Shown here piece by piece: positions 1 to 8,120 of a stretch of DNA of 64,000 bases; within the stretch, counting starts at the first letter, position 1; each line of letters begins with the position of its first letter. The stretch covers positions 31,047 to 95,046 of the forward strand of contig NZ_JFZG01000027.1 in the NCBI RefSeq assembly GCF_000607165.1. Reading direction: 5' to 3'. The notes below the pieces were generated by a model. That model was given only the letters and a program-made list of their open reading frames with translations. It was not told the DNA's origin and did no database searches. Made by a program: the position numbers and the translations under genes. The stretch comes from Ralstonia pickettii. GTDB taxonomy: Bacteria > Pseudomonadota > Gammaproteobacteria > Burkholderiales > Burkholderiaceae.

Positions 1-13
1 ATTGGCGACAACC

Positions 14-913
14 CTAACGCGTCGCCCTGCTCCGCCGGTTGCTGGCCTTGGCGGGGCTGACCGCGGGCGCCTGCAGCATGGCAGACAGGCGCATCACGAA
101 CGTGCGCAGCGTGTGCTCCAGCTCGCCACCGCGCTGCGCGTGGAACAACGGTTGCAGGTTCAGCGCGATCAGCACCAGCACAAGCTGCCCGCGCGCACCA
201 AACACCGGCAGCGACAGGGCATTCACGCCCGGCAGCAAGCTACCCGTGACCCACGATGCGCCTTCGGTGCGGACGTCTTCACACAGACGGTAGTAATCGG
301 TCAGCGAACGCGGCAGGCCCGGCAGGTCGTCGCTGGCGCGCTCGTGCAGTTCGCGCTCAACGAGCGGCAGCGTCTGCTCCATCGGTTGATAGGCGCCAAA
401 CAGGCGGCCGGTGGCGGAATTGAGCATCGGCAAGACGTCGCCAATACGCAGGTTCACGCCAGGCGCACCACCGGCCTTCTCCCAATGCACAACGGTCGGG
501 CCACGATCGCTCCAGACGGCAATGCCAATGGTGTGGCCGGTCTGGTCTCGCAAACCGGCAAGCAACGGCCGCGTGCGGACAATGGCATCGGAGCGGTTGA
601 GGCTGGCCAAACCCAGGCGCAGCGCAAACGGGCCGAGTTCGTAACGCCCGGTCAGCGGGTCTTGAGAGACCGCGCCCACGCGCTGCAGGCTCACCAGATA
701 GCGATGCGCCTTGGACGGATGCATACCCGCCGCACGCGCCAGATCGCCCAGCGCCATCGCCCGCATGGCACGCGTCAGCGCCACCAGCAATTGAGAGCCG
801 ACTTCGATGGATTGGATGCCCGAACGGTCACGGTTTGCGCGCGCGTCTTCAGCATCGCCATCGGGTGGCAGGTCGTCTTCGACTTCCGGAGTCTCTATGT
901 CTTGGGGGCGCAT
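14..913 (-). CDS. IclR-family transcriptional regulator
   Basis: A DNA-binding regulator of about 299 residues. The N-terminal quarter holds a winged helix-turn-helix of IclR type (leucine/alanine-rich helices followed by GMHPSKAHRYLVSL and GRYELGPFALRLG). The rest is the GAF-like ligand-binding domain. An upstream in-frame start at 1003 exists, but the first thirty codons look non-coding; the start at 913 (MRPQDIE) gives a family-typical length with a short acidic tail before the HTH. It is divergent from the metallo-beta-lactamase-fold/FAD monooxygenase/DUF2783 operon, and a perfect dyad lies between them at 989-1006, so it very likely controls that operon and itself. IclR proteins of this type commonly sense aromatic acids, but the ligand is unknown here. 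Confidence 0.88.
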   Translation of the reverse strand: MRPQDIETPEVEDDLPPDGDAEDARANRDRSGIQSIEVGSQLLVALTRAMRAMALGDLARAAGMHPSKAHRYLVSLQRVGAVSQDPLTGRYELGPFALRLGLASLNRSDAIVRTRPLLAGLRDQTGHTIGIAVWSDRGPTVVHWEKAGGAPGVNLRIGDVLPMLNSATGRLFGAYQPMEQTLPLVERELHERASDDLPGLPRSLTDYYRLCEDVRTEGASWVTGSLLPGVNALSLPVFGARGQLVLVLIALNLQPLFHAQRGGELEHTLRTFVMRLSAMLQAPAVSPAKASNRRSRATR

Positions 914-988
914 TGGCTGGGCTGAGCCGACAAAGTGCTGCGAGCGTAGCACGCAGCTTCGCCTCGACGGCCAGTTTTTGATTTTTAT

Positions 989-1006
989 GCATTGTAGAAA
1001 CAATGC
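989..1006. promoter_or_regulatory. Perfect dyad between iclR and the catabolic operon, probable IclR operator
   Basis: GCATTGT-AGAA-ACAATGC is a perfect 7-bp inverted repeat with a 4-bp centre in AT-rich DNA between two divergent genes. Size and placement fit an IclR-family operator. The assignment to the neighbouring regulator is inference. Confidence 0.55.
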
Positions 1007-1175
1007 TTCTAATCATAATTCACGTATACCCTAGGCGCATCCCCAGACCCTGCGGTCTATGATTGCCAGCGTTCGGTATGGCTTGGTATCAGCACGCCCC
1101 AACCCAAGCTTTCCGGCCCGAGCACGTTCAAGAACAATTCCCCCAACCGTAATCCACTACACCAGGAGTGACAGA

Positions 1176-2135
1176 ATGGCCAAAGCCTTCGCCTCGCAAG
1201 CCGACCTCGAGGCCAAACAAGTCACCTTCACCCAACTCTCCCCCAACGCCTACGCCTACACAGCCGAGGGCGACCCGAACTCGGGCGTCATCATCGGCGA
1301 CGACTCGGTGCTGATCGTCGACACCACCGCCACGCCCGCGATGGCGCAAGACCTGATCGCACGCATCCGCGCCATCACCGACAAGCCGATCAAGCACGTG
1401 GTGCTGTCGCACTATCACGCCGTGCGCGTGCTCGGCGCATCAGCCTACTTTGCAGAAGGCGCGCAGAACATCATTGCCAGCCGCGGCACTTACGAGATGA
1501 TCGTCGAGCGCGGCGAGGCCGATATGAAATCGGAAATCGAACGCTTTCCGCGCCTGTTCGCGGGCGTGGAAACCGTGCCGGGCCTGACGTGGCCGACGCT
1601 GGTGTTCGAGCGCGAGCTGACACTGTTCCTTGGGCAATTGGAAGTGAAGATCCTGCACCTCGGCCCCGGCCACACGAAGGGCGACACGGTGGTGTGGATC
1701 CCGTCGCAGAAGGTGCTGTTCTCAGGCGATCTGGTCGAATACGACGCCGCCTGCTACTGCGGCGACGCCCAACTCGAAGAATGGCCCGCCACACTGGATG
1801 CGCTACGCGCGCTCGGCGCCGACAAGCTTGTGCCCGGCCGCGGCCCGGCGCTGCTCAATCCGGCCGAAGTCGACAAGGGTCTGGCCTATACGCGCGATTT
1901 CGTGTCCACCCTGCTCCAGCGCGGCAAGGAAGCCGTCGCGCAAAAGATGGGCCTGAAAGCCGCCATGGCGCACACCCGCGCGGCCATGGACCCGAAATTC
2001 GGCAGCGTCTTCATCTACGAGCACTGTCTGCCGTTTGATGTGACGCGTGCCTTCGATGAGGCCAGCGGCATCAAGCACCCGCGCATCTGGACAGCCGAGC
2101 GCGACAAGGAAATGTGGGCCGCCCTGCAAGGCTGA
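1176..2135 (+). CDS. Metallo-beta-lactamase-fold protein with a degenerate metal site
   Basis: 319 residues. The start at 1176 has a good ribosome binding site (CAGGAG) 8 bases upstream; an in-frame start at 1059 lies in non-coding-looking DNA. The fold is recognisable: an HxH stretch at residues 79-81 (SHYHAVRVLG), the later GPGHTKGD histidine and FSGDLVEY aspartate. The canonical HxHxDH motif is incomplete: V83 and R84 replace the usual Asp and His, and the late GHG histidine is Arg (PGRGPAL). It may therefore bind metal differently or not be a classical hydrolase. It is the first gene of a three-gene unit with an FAD monooxygenase 2 bp downstream, so it probably acts on the same aromatic or lactone-type substrate. 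Confidence 0.8.
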   Translation: MAKAFASQADLEAKQVTFTQLSPNAYAYTAEGDPNSGVIIGDDSVLIVDTTATPAMAQDLIARIRAITDKPIKHVVLSHYHAVRVLGASAYFAEGAQNIIASRGTYEMIVERGEADMKSEIERFPRLFAGVETVPGLTWPTLVFERELTLFLGQLEVKILHLGPGHTKGDTVVWIPSQKVLFSGDLVEYDAACYCGDAQLEEWPATLDALRALGADKLVPGRGPALLNPAEVDKGLAYTRDFVSTLLQRGKEAVAQKMGLKAAMAHTRAAMDPKFGSVFIYEHCLPFDVTRAFDEASGIKHPRIWTAERDKEMWAALQG

Positions 2136-2137
2136 AC

Positions 2138-3817
2138 ATGAACCCCGACTTCCAGAACCGCGTCTTCCCGTATACGCCGTGCGCCGAACAGCAACCCGGC
2201 GCGGCAACTGAAGCTCGCCCCGTCGTTATCGTCGGCGCAGGGCCGGTGGGGTTGGCCACGGCCATCGATCTCGCACAGCAGGGCGTGGCCGTGGTGGTAG
2301 TCGACGACGATTGCACGCTGTCTACCGGCTCGCGCGCGATCTGCTTCTCCAAGCGTTCATTGGAGATTTTTGATCGACTCGGCTGCGGCGATTGCATGGT
2401 CGACAAAGGCGTGAGCTGGAACGTCGGCAAGGTCTACCTGAAGAACGAACTGCTCTACAGCTTTGACCTGCTGCCCGAAACCGGACATCGCCGGCCGGCG
2501 TTCATCAACCTGCAGCAGTACTACGTGGAAGGCTTTCTTGTCGAACGCGCGCAAGCCTTGCCGAACATCGAGCTGCGCTGGAAGAACAAGGTGACGGGCC
2601 TCACGCAGGATGCCGATGGCGTGACGCTCACCATCGAGACGCCCGACGGCACGTACGCGCAGCGCGCGCAATACGTGGTCGCCGCCGATGGCTCGCGCAG
2701 CCCGGTACGTCACATGATGGGCCTCGAAGCCCGCGGCCAGACATTCAAAGACCGCTTCCTGATCGCCGACGTGCGCATGGATGCGCCCTTCCCCAGCGAG
2801 CGCTGGTTCTGGTTTGACCCGCCGTTCCACCCGAATCAATCGGTGCTGCTGCACCATCAGCCCGACAACGTCTGGCGCATCGACTTCCAGCTCGGCTGGG
2901 ACGCCGACCCCGTAGCCGAGAAGCAACCCGAGCGCGTCATCCCGCGCGTGCGTGCGCTGCTGGGGCAAGGCGTCGATTTCGAGCTGGAATGGGTCAGCGT
3001 CTATACGTTCTCGTGCGAACGCATGGACCGCTTCCGCCACGGCCGCGTGCTCTTCATCGGTGATGCCGCGCATCGTGTATCGCCATTCGGCGCGCGCGGT
3101 GCCAACAGCGGCTTGCAGGATGCCGAGAACCTCGCGTGGAAATTGCGCATGGTGCTTGCCGGCGATGCGCCCGACGCGCTGCTCGACACCTACGCGAGCG
3201 AGCGCGAGTTTGCCGCCGACGACAACATCCGCCACTCCACCCGCTCGACCGACTTCATCACGCCCAAGAGCGCTGTCAGCCGGCTCTTTCGCGATGCCAC
3301 GCTGCGCTTGGCCAAGCACTATCCGTTTGCGCGGACGCTGGTCAACAGCGGGCGGCTGTCAATGCCGACGGTGCTTGAAGGCTCTGCATTACAGACGGAA
3401 GATGAAGCGCCCTTCGCCTGCGCGCTCGTGCCCGGCGCGGTCGCACTCGACGCACCGGTGCGCAATGCCGATGGCGGTGCCGATTGGCTCCTCAGTCATC
3501 TGCACGGCGGCTTCATGGCGCTACGTTTCTGCGGTGCAGGAGAACACGTCGATGCGCTGCCGCTGCCGACGCTGGCAATCTTCCCAGTGGGCGGCATGGG
3601 CACGGTGTCGGCCAACGTGACGGCGCTGGAAGACATTGACGGCCTGGTCGCGCAACGCTATGACGCACGCCCCGGCACGACTTACCTGATCCGGCCCGAC
3701 CAGCACGTCTGCGCACGCTGGCGCGCGCTTGAGCCTGCCAAGCTGGCCGCTGCGTTGCTCCGCGCCACCGGACAAACGGCGCCCGCAGCAAAGCCCCACA
3801 CCGCTGTCTCCGCCTGA
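2138..3817 (+). CDS. FAD-dependent aromatic monooxygenase (UbiH/MhpA-like)
   Basis: 559 residues, group A flavoprotein hydroxylase. The Rossmann dinucleotide motif GAGPVG is at residues 33-38, the DG motif is in VVAADGSRSPVRH, and the second FAD-binding GD motif (VLFIGDAAHRVSPFGARG) is at about residues 304-321, followed by the usual NSGLQDAENLAWKL helix. A C-terminal thioredoxin-like extension typical of phenol/3-(3-hydroxyphenyl)propionate hydroxylases appears present. Such enzymes insert one oxygen atom into phenolic rings using NAD(P)H. The ATG at 2138 follows the stop of the upstream gene by two bases, showing translational coupling. The substrate cannot be read from sequence. Confidence 0.88.
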   Translation: MNPDFQNRVFPYTPCAEQQPGAATEARPVVIVGAGPVGLATAIDLAQQGVAVVVVDDDCTLSTGSRAICFSKRSLEIFDRLGCGDCMVDKGVSWNVGKVYLKNELLYSFDLLPETGHRRPAFINLQQYYVEGFLVERAQALPNIELRWKNKVTGLTQDADGVTLTIETPDGTYAQRAQYVVAADGSRSPVRHMMGLEARGQTFKDRFLIADVRMDAPFPSERWFWFDPPFHPNQSVLLHHQPDNVWRIDFQLGWDADPVAEKQPERVIPRVRALLGQGVDFELEWVSVYTFSCERMDRFRHGRVLFIGDAAHRVSPFGARGANSGLQDAENLAWKLRMVLAGDAPDALLDTYASEREFAADDNIRHSTRSTDFITPKSAVSRLFRDATLRLAKHYPFARTLVNSGRLSMPTVLEGSALQTEDEAPFACALVPGAVALDAPVRNADGGADWLLSHLHGGFMALRFCGAGEHVDALPLPTLAIFPVGGMGTVSANVTALEDIDGLVAQRYDARPGTTYLIRPDQHVCARWRALEPAKLAAALLRATGQTAPAAKPHTAVSA

Positions 3818-3834
3818 GCTGAATACCGACCGCC

Positions 3835-4038
3835 ATGCCGCTGAACACGCAACCCAACTTGCCGCGCCCCGATGATTTTTACGAAGCGCTGATCGACGCG
3901 CATCGCAACCTGAACGACGAGCACAGCGCGATGCTAAACGCGCAACTCATCCTGCTGCTCGCAAACCATATCGGCGACATGGCGGTATTGCGTGAAGCGC
4001 TGACAGCGGCGCGACTCGCATTGCCGGCAGCAACCTGA
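3835..4038 (+). CDS. DUF2783 small protein
   Basis: 67 residues, mostly helical and without a signal peptide or membrane segment. The sequence (RPDDFYEALIDAHRNLND near the N terminus, then LNAQLILLLANHIGD) matches the DUF2783 family, which typically follows FAD-dependent monooxygenases of this class. It starts 17 bases after the monooxygenase stop, so it is the third gene of the operon. Function is unknown; an accessory or stabilising role for the monooxygenase is a guess from synteny. Confidence 0.75.
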   Translation: MPLNTQPNLPRPDDFYEALIDAHRNLNDEHSAMLNAQLILLLANHIGDMAVLREALTAARLALPAAT

Positions 4039-4082
4039 GCGCCACCGCGTTTCAACAATCCAACACTTACGCTTGATCGTAC

Positions 4083-4112
4083 TTGCGACTGCGCAAAGTG
4101 CGGTGCTAGTAT
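4083..4112 (+). promoter_or_regulatory. Possible sigma-70 promoter for rtcB-prfH
   Basis: TTGCGA and TAGTAT are separated by 18 bases, about 190 bases upstream of the rtcB start. Matches to consensus are moderate. No sigma-54 (GG-N10-GC) promoter, common for rtcBA operons with RtcR, was found, and no rtcR gene is nearby. Confidence 0.35.
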
Positions 4113-4159
4113 CCGCCCCGCTTACCGATCAACCATTTTGCATAGGAGGAAAAAACGTC

Positions 4160-4204
4160 ATGCGTCACCTTGCTTTCCCCTTTGCAGGCCCTTGCCTGGG
4201 TTGA
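4160..4204 (+). CDS. Possible 14-codon leader peptide in the rtcB 5' region
   Basis: A strong Shine-Dalgarno sequence AGGAGG (4144-4149) precedes an ATG at 4160 that opens a 14-codon frame (MRHLAFPFAGPCLG) ending at 4204. The rtcB gene itself starts 95 bases later with a weak ribosome binding site. The gap contains a short GGCC-TTC-GGCC hairpin and a T9 tract. This may be a leader or attenuator, the remnant of an older start, or chance. Confidence 0.3.
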   Translation: MRHLAFPFAGPCLG

Positions 4205-4299
4205 TCGAATCTCTCGCGCTGCCGTTCGCAGCGTCTTCGCATTGCCCGGCCTTCGGCCTGCCACATCAGTTTTTTTTTCAGACCTGATATGGATAGTTC

Positions 4300-5427
4300 A
4301 TGGGCAATTGCATCTTGCATTTGTTCGACGGCGTCTCCCTGATCGCCTCGGACGACACCTGGATCGAAGGCGACGCGATCCGACAACTTCAAACCACCAA
4401 AGCACTCGACGGCATGCGCCACGTGGCCGGCATGCCCGACTTGCATCCGGGTCGCGGCTACCCCGTCGGCGCGGCGTTTTTTTCGGTCGGCCGGTTGTAT
4501 CCGGCATTGATCGGCAATGACATCGGCTGCGGCATGGCGCTGTGGGCCACCGATCTGGACGCCAACAAGATCGGCCTGGACAAGCTCGAAAAGCGTCTCG
4601 GCAACATCGACACGCCCCTCGACGACAACTGGAGCGAGCTTGTCGCATCGTTGGCGCCGAATGGCACCGGCTTCGATACTGCGCTTGGCACCATCGGCGG
4701 TGGCAACCACTTCGCCGAGCTGCAGCGCATCGACGAGATTTACGACGCAGATGAACTGCCGCTGGACCCGCGCCAGCTTCTGCTGCTTGTGCACAGTGGC
4801 TCACGGGGCCTCGGCCAAGCCATCCTCGAAGAACAGGTGCGCATGTATGGCCACGCCGGGCTTGCACAGGACGATGCGGCATGCGCCGCCTATCTGGCGC
4901 GCCACGACACCGCGCTGCACTTTGCCAGGGCCAACCGCGAACTCATCGCGCGCCGCATGCTCGACCGCCTGCACGCGCAGGGCAAGGTGTTGCTCGACGT
5001 GCATCACAACTTTGTCGCTCTGGCCACCGTGTTTGGCGAAGGCGGCTGGCTGCATCGCAAGGGCACAACACCATCGGATGCCGGCGTGGTCGTCATCCCG
5101 GGTTCGCGGGGGGATTACAGCTACCTCGTCGCGCCACGCCCGAGCGAGCACGGTTTGTTCTCGCTCGCTCACGGTGCCGGTCGCAAGTGGATGCGCAGCG
5201 AGTGCAAAGACCGGCTCATCCGCCGCTTCACGCCCGCGCAGCTCAACCGCACCAAGCTCGGCGGCCACGTCATCTGCGAAGACAAGCAGTTGATCTACGA
5301 AGAGGCGCCCGAAGCCTACAAGCCGATCGACAGCGTCATCGCGCCACTGGTGGATGCCGGCTTGGTGAAGGTGCTCGCGCGCCTGCGCCCGGTGTTGACG
5401 TACAAGACGCGTGGGGAATGCTGCTGA
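4300..5427 (+). CDS. rtcB2: RtcB-family RNA ligase, PrfH-coupled type (RtcB2)
   Basis: 375 residues. RtcB ligases join 2',3'-cyclic-phosphate or 3'-phosphate RNA ends to 5'-OH ends using GTP and Mn2+. Family signatures are clear: GNDIGCGMA (metal-binding Cys), GGGNHFAEL, DVHHNF, and SLAHGAGR with the histidine that becomes guanylylated. The short N terminus (MGNCILHLFDGVSLIAS) and the coupling to prfH mark the release-factor-H-associated subfamily rather than the rtcA-linked one. The stop overlaps the next start (TGATG at 5425-5429). From published work on RtcB2-PrfH operons, the pair rescues and re-ligates ribosomes whose 16S rRNA has been nicked in the decoding centre by colicin E3-like toxins. 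The partner gene here is frameshifted. Confidence 0.9.
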   Translation: MGNCILHLFDGVSLIASDDTWIEGDAIRQLQTTKALDGMRHVAGMPDLHPGRGYPVGAAFFSVGRLYPALIGNDIGCGMALWATDLDANKIGLDKLEKRLGNIDTPLDDNWSELVASLAPNGTGFDTALGTIGGGNHFAELQRIDEIYDADELPLDPRQLLLLVHSGSRGLGQAILEEQVRMYGHAGLAQDDAACAAYLARHDTALHFARANRELIARRMLDRLHAQGKVLLDVHHNFVALATVFGEGGWLHRKGTTPSDAGVVVIPGSRGDYSYLVAPRPSEHGLFSLAHGAGRKWMRSECKDRLIRRFTPAQLNRTKLGGHVICEDKQLIYEEAPEAYKPIDSVIAPLVDAGLVKVLARLRPVLTYKTRGECC

Positions 5428-6045
5428 TGGTGTTACTGCAACTCTCTTCTGCGCAAGGTCCGGCCGAATGCGAGCTGGCTGTGGGGAAAGCGCTTGAGCG
5501 GCTGCAACGCGAGGCTGTAGACGCAGGCATTCAACTGGAACTGCTGGAAACAGGAAGACGGTGAGCGCACCGGCACGCTGCGCTCCGCCTTGGTCAGCCT
5601 GGAAGGCGACGCTGAAGACACCCTGGCGCAAGCATGGGAAGGCACGATCCAGTGGACATGCCCCAGCCCGTATCGGCCGCGGCACGCGCGCAAGAACTGG
5701 TTCTTCGGGGTGGCGCGCTGTGCGGCGCCCTCGGCAACGCTACCCAGCGAGATCCGTTTCGAGACCACGCGTTCGTCAGGCCCCGGTGGGCAGCATGTCA
5801 ACAAGACGGAATCGGCCGTGCGGGCCACACATCTCGCCACGGGCATCAGCGTGAAGGTGCAAACCGAGCGCAGCCAGCACGCCAACAAGCGGCTGGCCGT
5901 GCTGCTGCTCGCACACAAGCTGGCGGACCACGACGCGGCAACCGATGCGGCGCAGCGTGCGCAACGGCGCGCGCTCCATCACCAGGTGGAGCGCGGCAAC
6001 CCGCACCGCGTGTTCAAAGGCGAACGATTTGAGCCGGCAGACTAG
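5427..6045 (+). pseudogene. prfH: Peptide chain release factor homologue PrfH, frame interrupted
   Basis: PrfH is a class-I release-factor-like protein that frees peptides from ribosomes with damaged decoding centres. Reading from the ATG at 5427 gives MVLLQLSSAQGPAECELAV, a near-perfect PrfH N terminus, but the frame ends at TGA 5562-5564 after 45 codons. The remainder continues in the +1 frame to 6045, with the catalytic GGQ loop ([17 protein letters not shown]) and the basic C-terminal region. Skipping one base between about 5551 and 5564 restores about 205 residues with exactly the family spacing before TLRSALVSL. The cause may be a mutation, a sequencing error, or +1 frameshifting as in prfB. 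An AGGAAG stretch precedes the UGA, but the codon before it (CGG) does not re-pair well in the +1 frame, which argues against programming. The 3' end overlaps the opposing aldo/keto reductase stop by two bases. Confidence 0.85.
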
Positions 6046-7094
6046 CGTCCGGCCTGCCGCGTTCCGGCAAGCTGGCCACGCCGGTACTCGCCCTGCCGCT
6101 CCAGCATCCAGCCCGGGTATTCGGCCGGGAGCTTGCTCAGCTCATCGAGCTGCGCCAGTTCTTCCGCCGTCAGTTCAACCTTGGTGGCCGCGATGTTGTC
6201 GTCGAGCTGCTCGATCTTCTTGGCACCGACGATCACGGTGGTCACTGCGCGCTGATGCAGCAGCCACGCAAGCGCAATCTGCGCGACCGAAACGCTGCGC
6301 GCATTGGCCATGACGCGCATGGCATCGACGCACGTGTAGGCACGTGTACGGTCCACCGGCGGGAAGTCGAACTTGTTGCGGCGGCTGTCCTGCTCGCCGT
6401 GCTGCTCGCGCGTGTATTTGCCGCTGAGCAGGCCACCGGCCAGCGGGCTCCAGACCATCAGGCCCAGGCCTTCGCTTTTGAGCATCGGCACCAGCTCGCG
6501 CTCCAGATCGCGGCCCGCGACGGTGTAGTACGCCTGCAGGCTTTCGAAGCGTGCGCAGCCGAGCCGCTCGGCAATTCCCAACGCCTTGACGATCTGCCAG
6601 GCCGCCCAATTCGATACACCCACATAGCGCACGTGACCATGCTGGACGAGCGTGTCGAGCGCACGCACGGTTTCTTCGATGGGCGTGGCGGGGTCGAAAC
6701 CATGGATCTGATAGAGATCGATATGGTCGAGCTGCATGCGCTTCAGGCTCGCCTTGATGCCGTCCATGATGTGGAACCGCGAGGCGCCGCGTGCGTTCAC
6801 GCTATCGCCGGTCTGGCCGAACACCTTGGTGGCGACGACCACGCTGTCGCGCGACACCTTCAGGTTCTTGAGCGCCTGCCCCGTCATCTGCTCAGCGAGG
6901 CCGTTGGCGTACACATCGGCCGTGTCGATGAAATTGATGCCGGCGTCGAGCGCGCGCCCGATCAGGCGCTCGGCATCGGCTTGCTGCAAATCGCCAATGT
7001 GCTGCCAGATGCCGTCGTTGCCGCCGAAGGTCATCGTGCCCAGGCACAACTCCGAAACGAACAGGCCGGTCCGGCCCAGTTGGTTGTAACGCAT
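6042..7094 (-). CDS. Aldo/keto reductase
   Basis: 350 residues, a TIM-barrel NADPH oxidoreductase. The AKR signature is at the N terminus ([19 protein letters not shown]). The catalytic tetrad is visible: Asp and Tyr in DTADVYANG, Lys in VVATKVFG, His in [10 protein letters not shown]. The late cofactor-binding segment is [16 protein letters not shown]. The start at 7094 has GGAG about 8 bases upstream; the longer frame from 7157 adds unlikely codons. It is the last gene of the kduI-kduD-iclR unit, about 100 bases after the IclR gene, so it may reduce a uronate or related aldehyde, but the substrate is unproven. Confidence 0.88.
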   Translation of the reverse strand: MRYNQLGRTGLFVSELCLGTMTFGGNDGIWQHIGDLQQADAERLIGRALDAGINFIDTADVYANGLAEQMTGQALKNLKVSRDSVVVATKVFGQTGDSVNARGASRFHIMDGIKASLKRMQLDHIDLYQIHGFDPATPIEETVRALDTLVQHGHVRYVGVSNWAAWQIVKALGIAERLGCARFESLQAYYTVAGRDLERELVPMLKSEGLGLMVWSPLAGGLLSGKYTREQHGEQDSRRNKFDFPPVDRTRAYTCVDAMRVMANARSVSVAQIALAWLLHQRAVTTVIVGAKKIEQLDDNIAATKVELTAEELAQLDELSKLPAEYPGWMLERQGEYRRGQLAGTRQAGR

Positions 7095-7196
7095 GTGATC
7101 GACTCCAATACGGTGGGAATGGAATGCTGAGCGCACTGGCTCAGATGCGGGAAACAACGCAGAGGATAAGACGGACCGGCTGATCCTGCAGAGCGC

Positions 7197-8099
7197 TCAA
7201 TCAGACGCAGGGTGATAGCCCAGGCGCGAGGAGATCGCCGCACCCGCCTGCTGCAGCAGCGCGACGTAGTGCGCCTTGGTATCGGCGCCGCAACGCATGG
7301 TCGGGAACGAGATCGACAGCCCCGCGATCACGCGGCCAAAGCGATCGAACACCGGCACAGCAATGCACAGCAGCCCGTCTTCCTGCTCTTCGTTGTCTTC
7401 GCCAAAACCTTGCTGGCGCACGCGCGGCAGGATGCTCAGCACGGCCTCGGCAGAGGCGAGCGTCTTCTGCGTGGATTTCTTGAACTCCACCTTCGACAGC
7501 ACCTCGCGCGCCTCTTCCGGCGGCATGTATGCCAGCAGCACCTTGCCAATAGCCGTGCTGTGCAGCGGATTGCGCCGGCCGATGCGCGACTGCATGCGCA
7601 AACCGTAGTCGGCGTCGATCTTGTGGATGTAGATGATGGCGTCTTCGTCAAAGGCGCCCAGGTGGACAGCCTCGCGCGTGAGCTGTCCGATGCGGCGCAT
7701 CTCGGTGTCAGCCTCGCGGACGAGGTCGACGTTTTCGAGCGCCTTGGCGCCAAGCTCGAACAGGCGAATCGTCAGCCGGTAGCGATCGGTGTCGCCCTCC
7801 TGCGCGACATAGCCCAGGCTTTTGAGCGTCTGCAGAAAGCGGTGAACCGTCGTCTTTGACATGCCCAGCCGCTGCGACAGTTCGCTGGGGCCGACGGCGC
7901 CAAGCTCGCCCATCGCGCCCAGGATGGTGAACACCTTGTCGACCGCCGAGACCGATTCGGCCTTATCGGCACCGGTATCAACGGCTTCATTGGCGGACAG
8001 GTCTTCCGGCTTGCGTTGCCGGGGCGTGGCTTTCATCTCTCGTGGTTCCGTGATTTCAAAATCTGGAGAGAGCATAACCGGTCTCATACCGCGTTCCAT
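7197..8099 (-). CDS. IclR-family regulator of the uronate locus (KdgR-like)
   Basis: 300 residues. After a charged tail of about 60 residues comes an IclR winged HTH (VDKVFTILGAMGELG, then LSQRLGMSKTTVHRFLQTL) and the effector-binding domain (FDEDAIIYIHKIDADYGLRM, HSTAIGKVLLAYMP). Of several possible starts, the ATG at 8099 has the best ribosome binding site (AGGTGG). It lies 21 bases after kduD, inside the same operon. In E. coli and Dickeya the IclR protein KdgR represses pectin and uronate genes and is released by 2-keto-3-deoxygluconate. The two KdgR-like boxes at 9829 and 9939 are probable targets. Confidence 0.85.
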   Translation of the reverse strand: MERGMRPVMLSPDFEITEPREMKATPRQRKPEDLSANEAVDTGADKAESVSAVDKVFTILGAMGELGAVGPSELSQRLGMSKTTVHRFLQTLKSLGYVAQEGDTDRYRLTIRLFELGAKALENVDLVREADTEMRRIGQLTREAVHLGAFDEDAIIYIHKIDADYGLRMQSRIGRRNPLHSTAIGKVLLAYMPPEEAREVLSKVEFKKSTQKTLASAEAVLSILPRVRQQGFGEDNEEQEDGLLCIAVPVFDRFGRVIAGLSISFPTMRCGADTKAHYVALLQQAGAAISSRLGYHPASD

Positions 8100-8120
8100 C
8101 AATCCACCTGCCGACGTTGC

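Noticed and set aside
5552..5564. Programmed prfB-style +1 frameshift in prfH as a firm call
   Set aside because: AGGAAG and UGA are suggestive, but the preceding CGG codon does not allow good re-pairing in the +1 frame, so mutation or sequencing error is at least as likely. Kept as a finding only.
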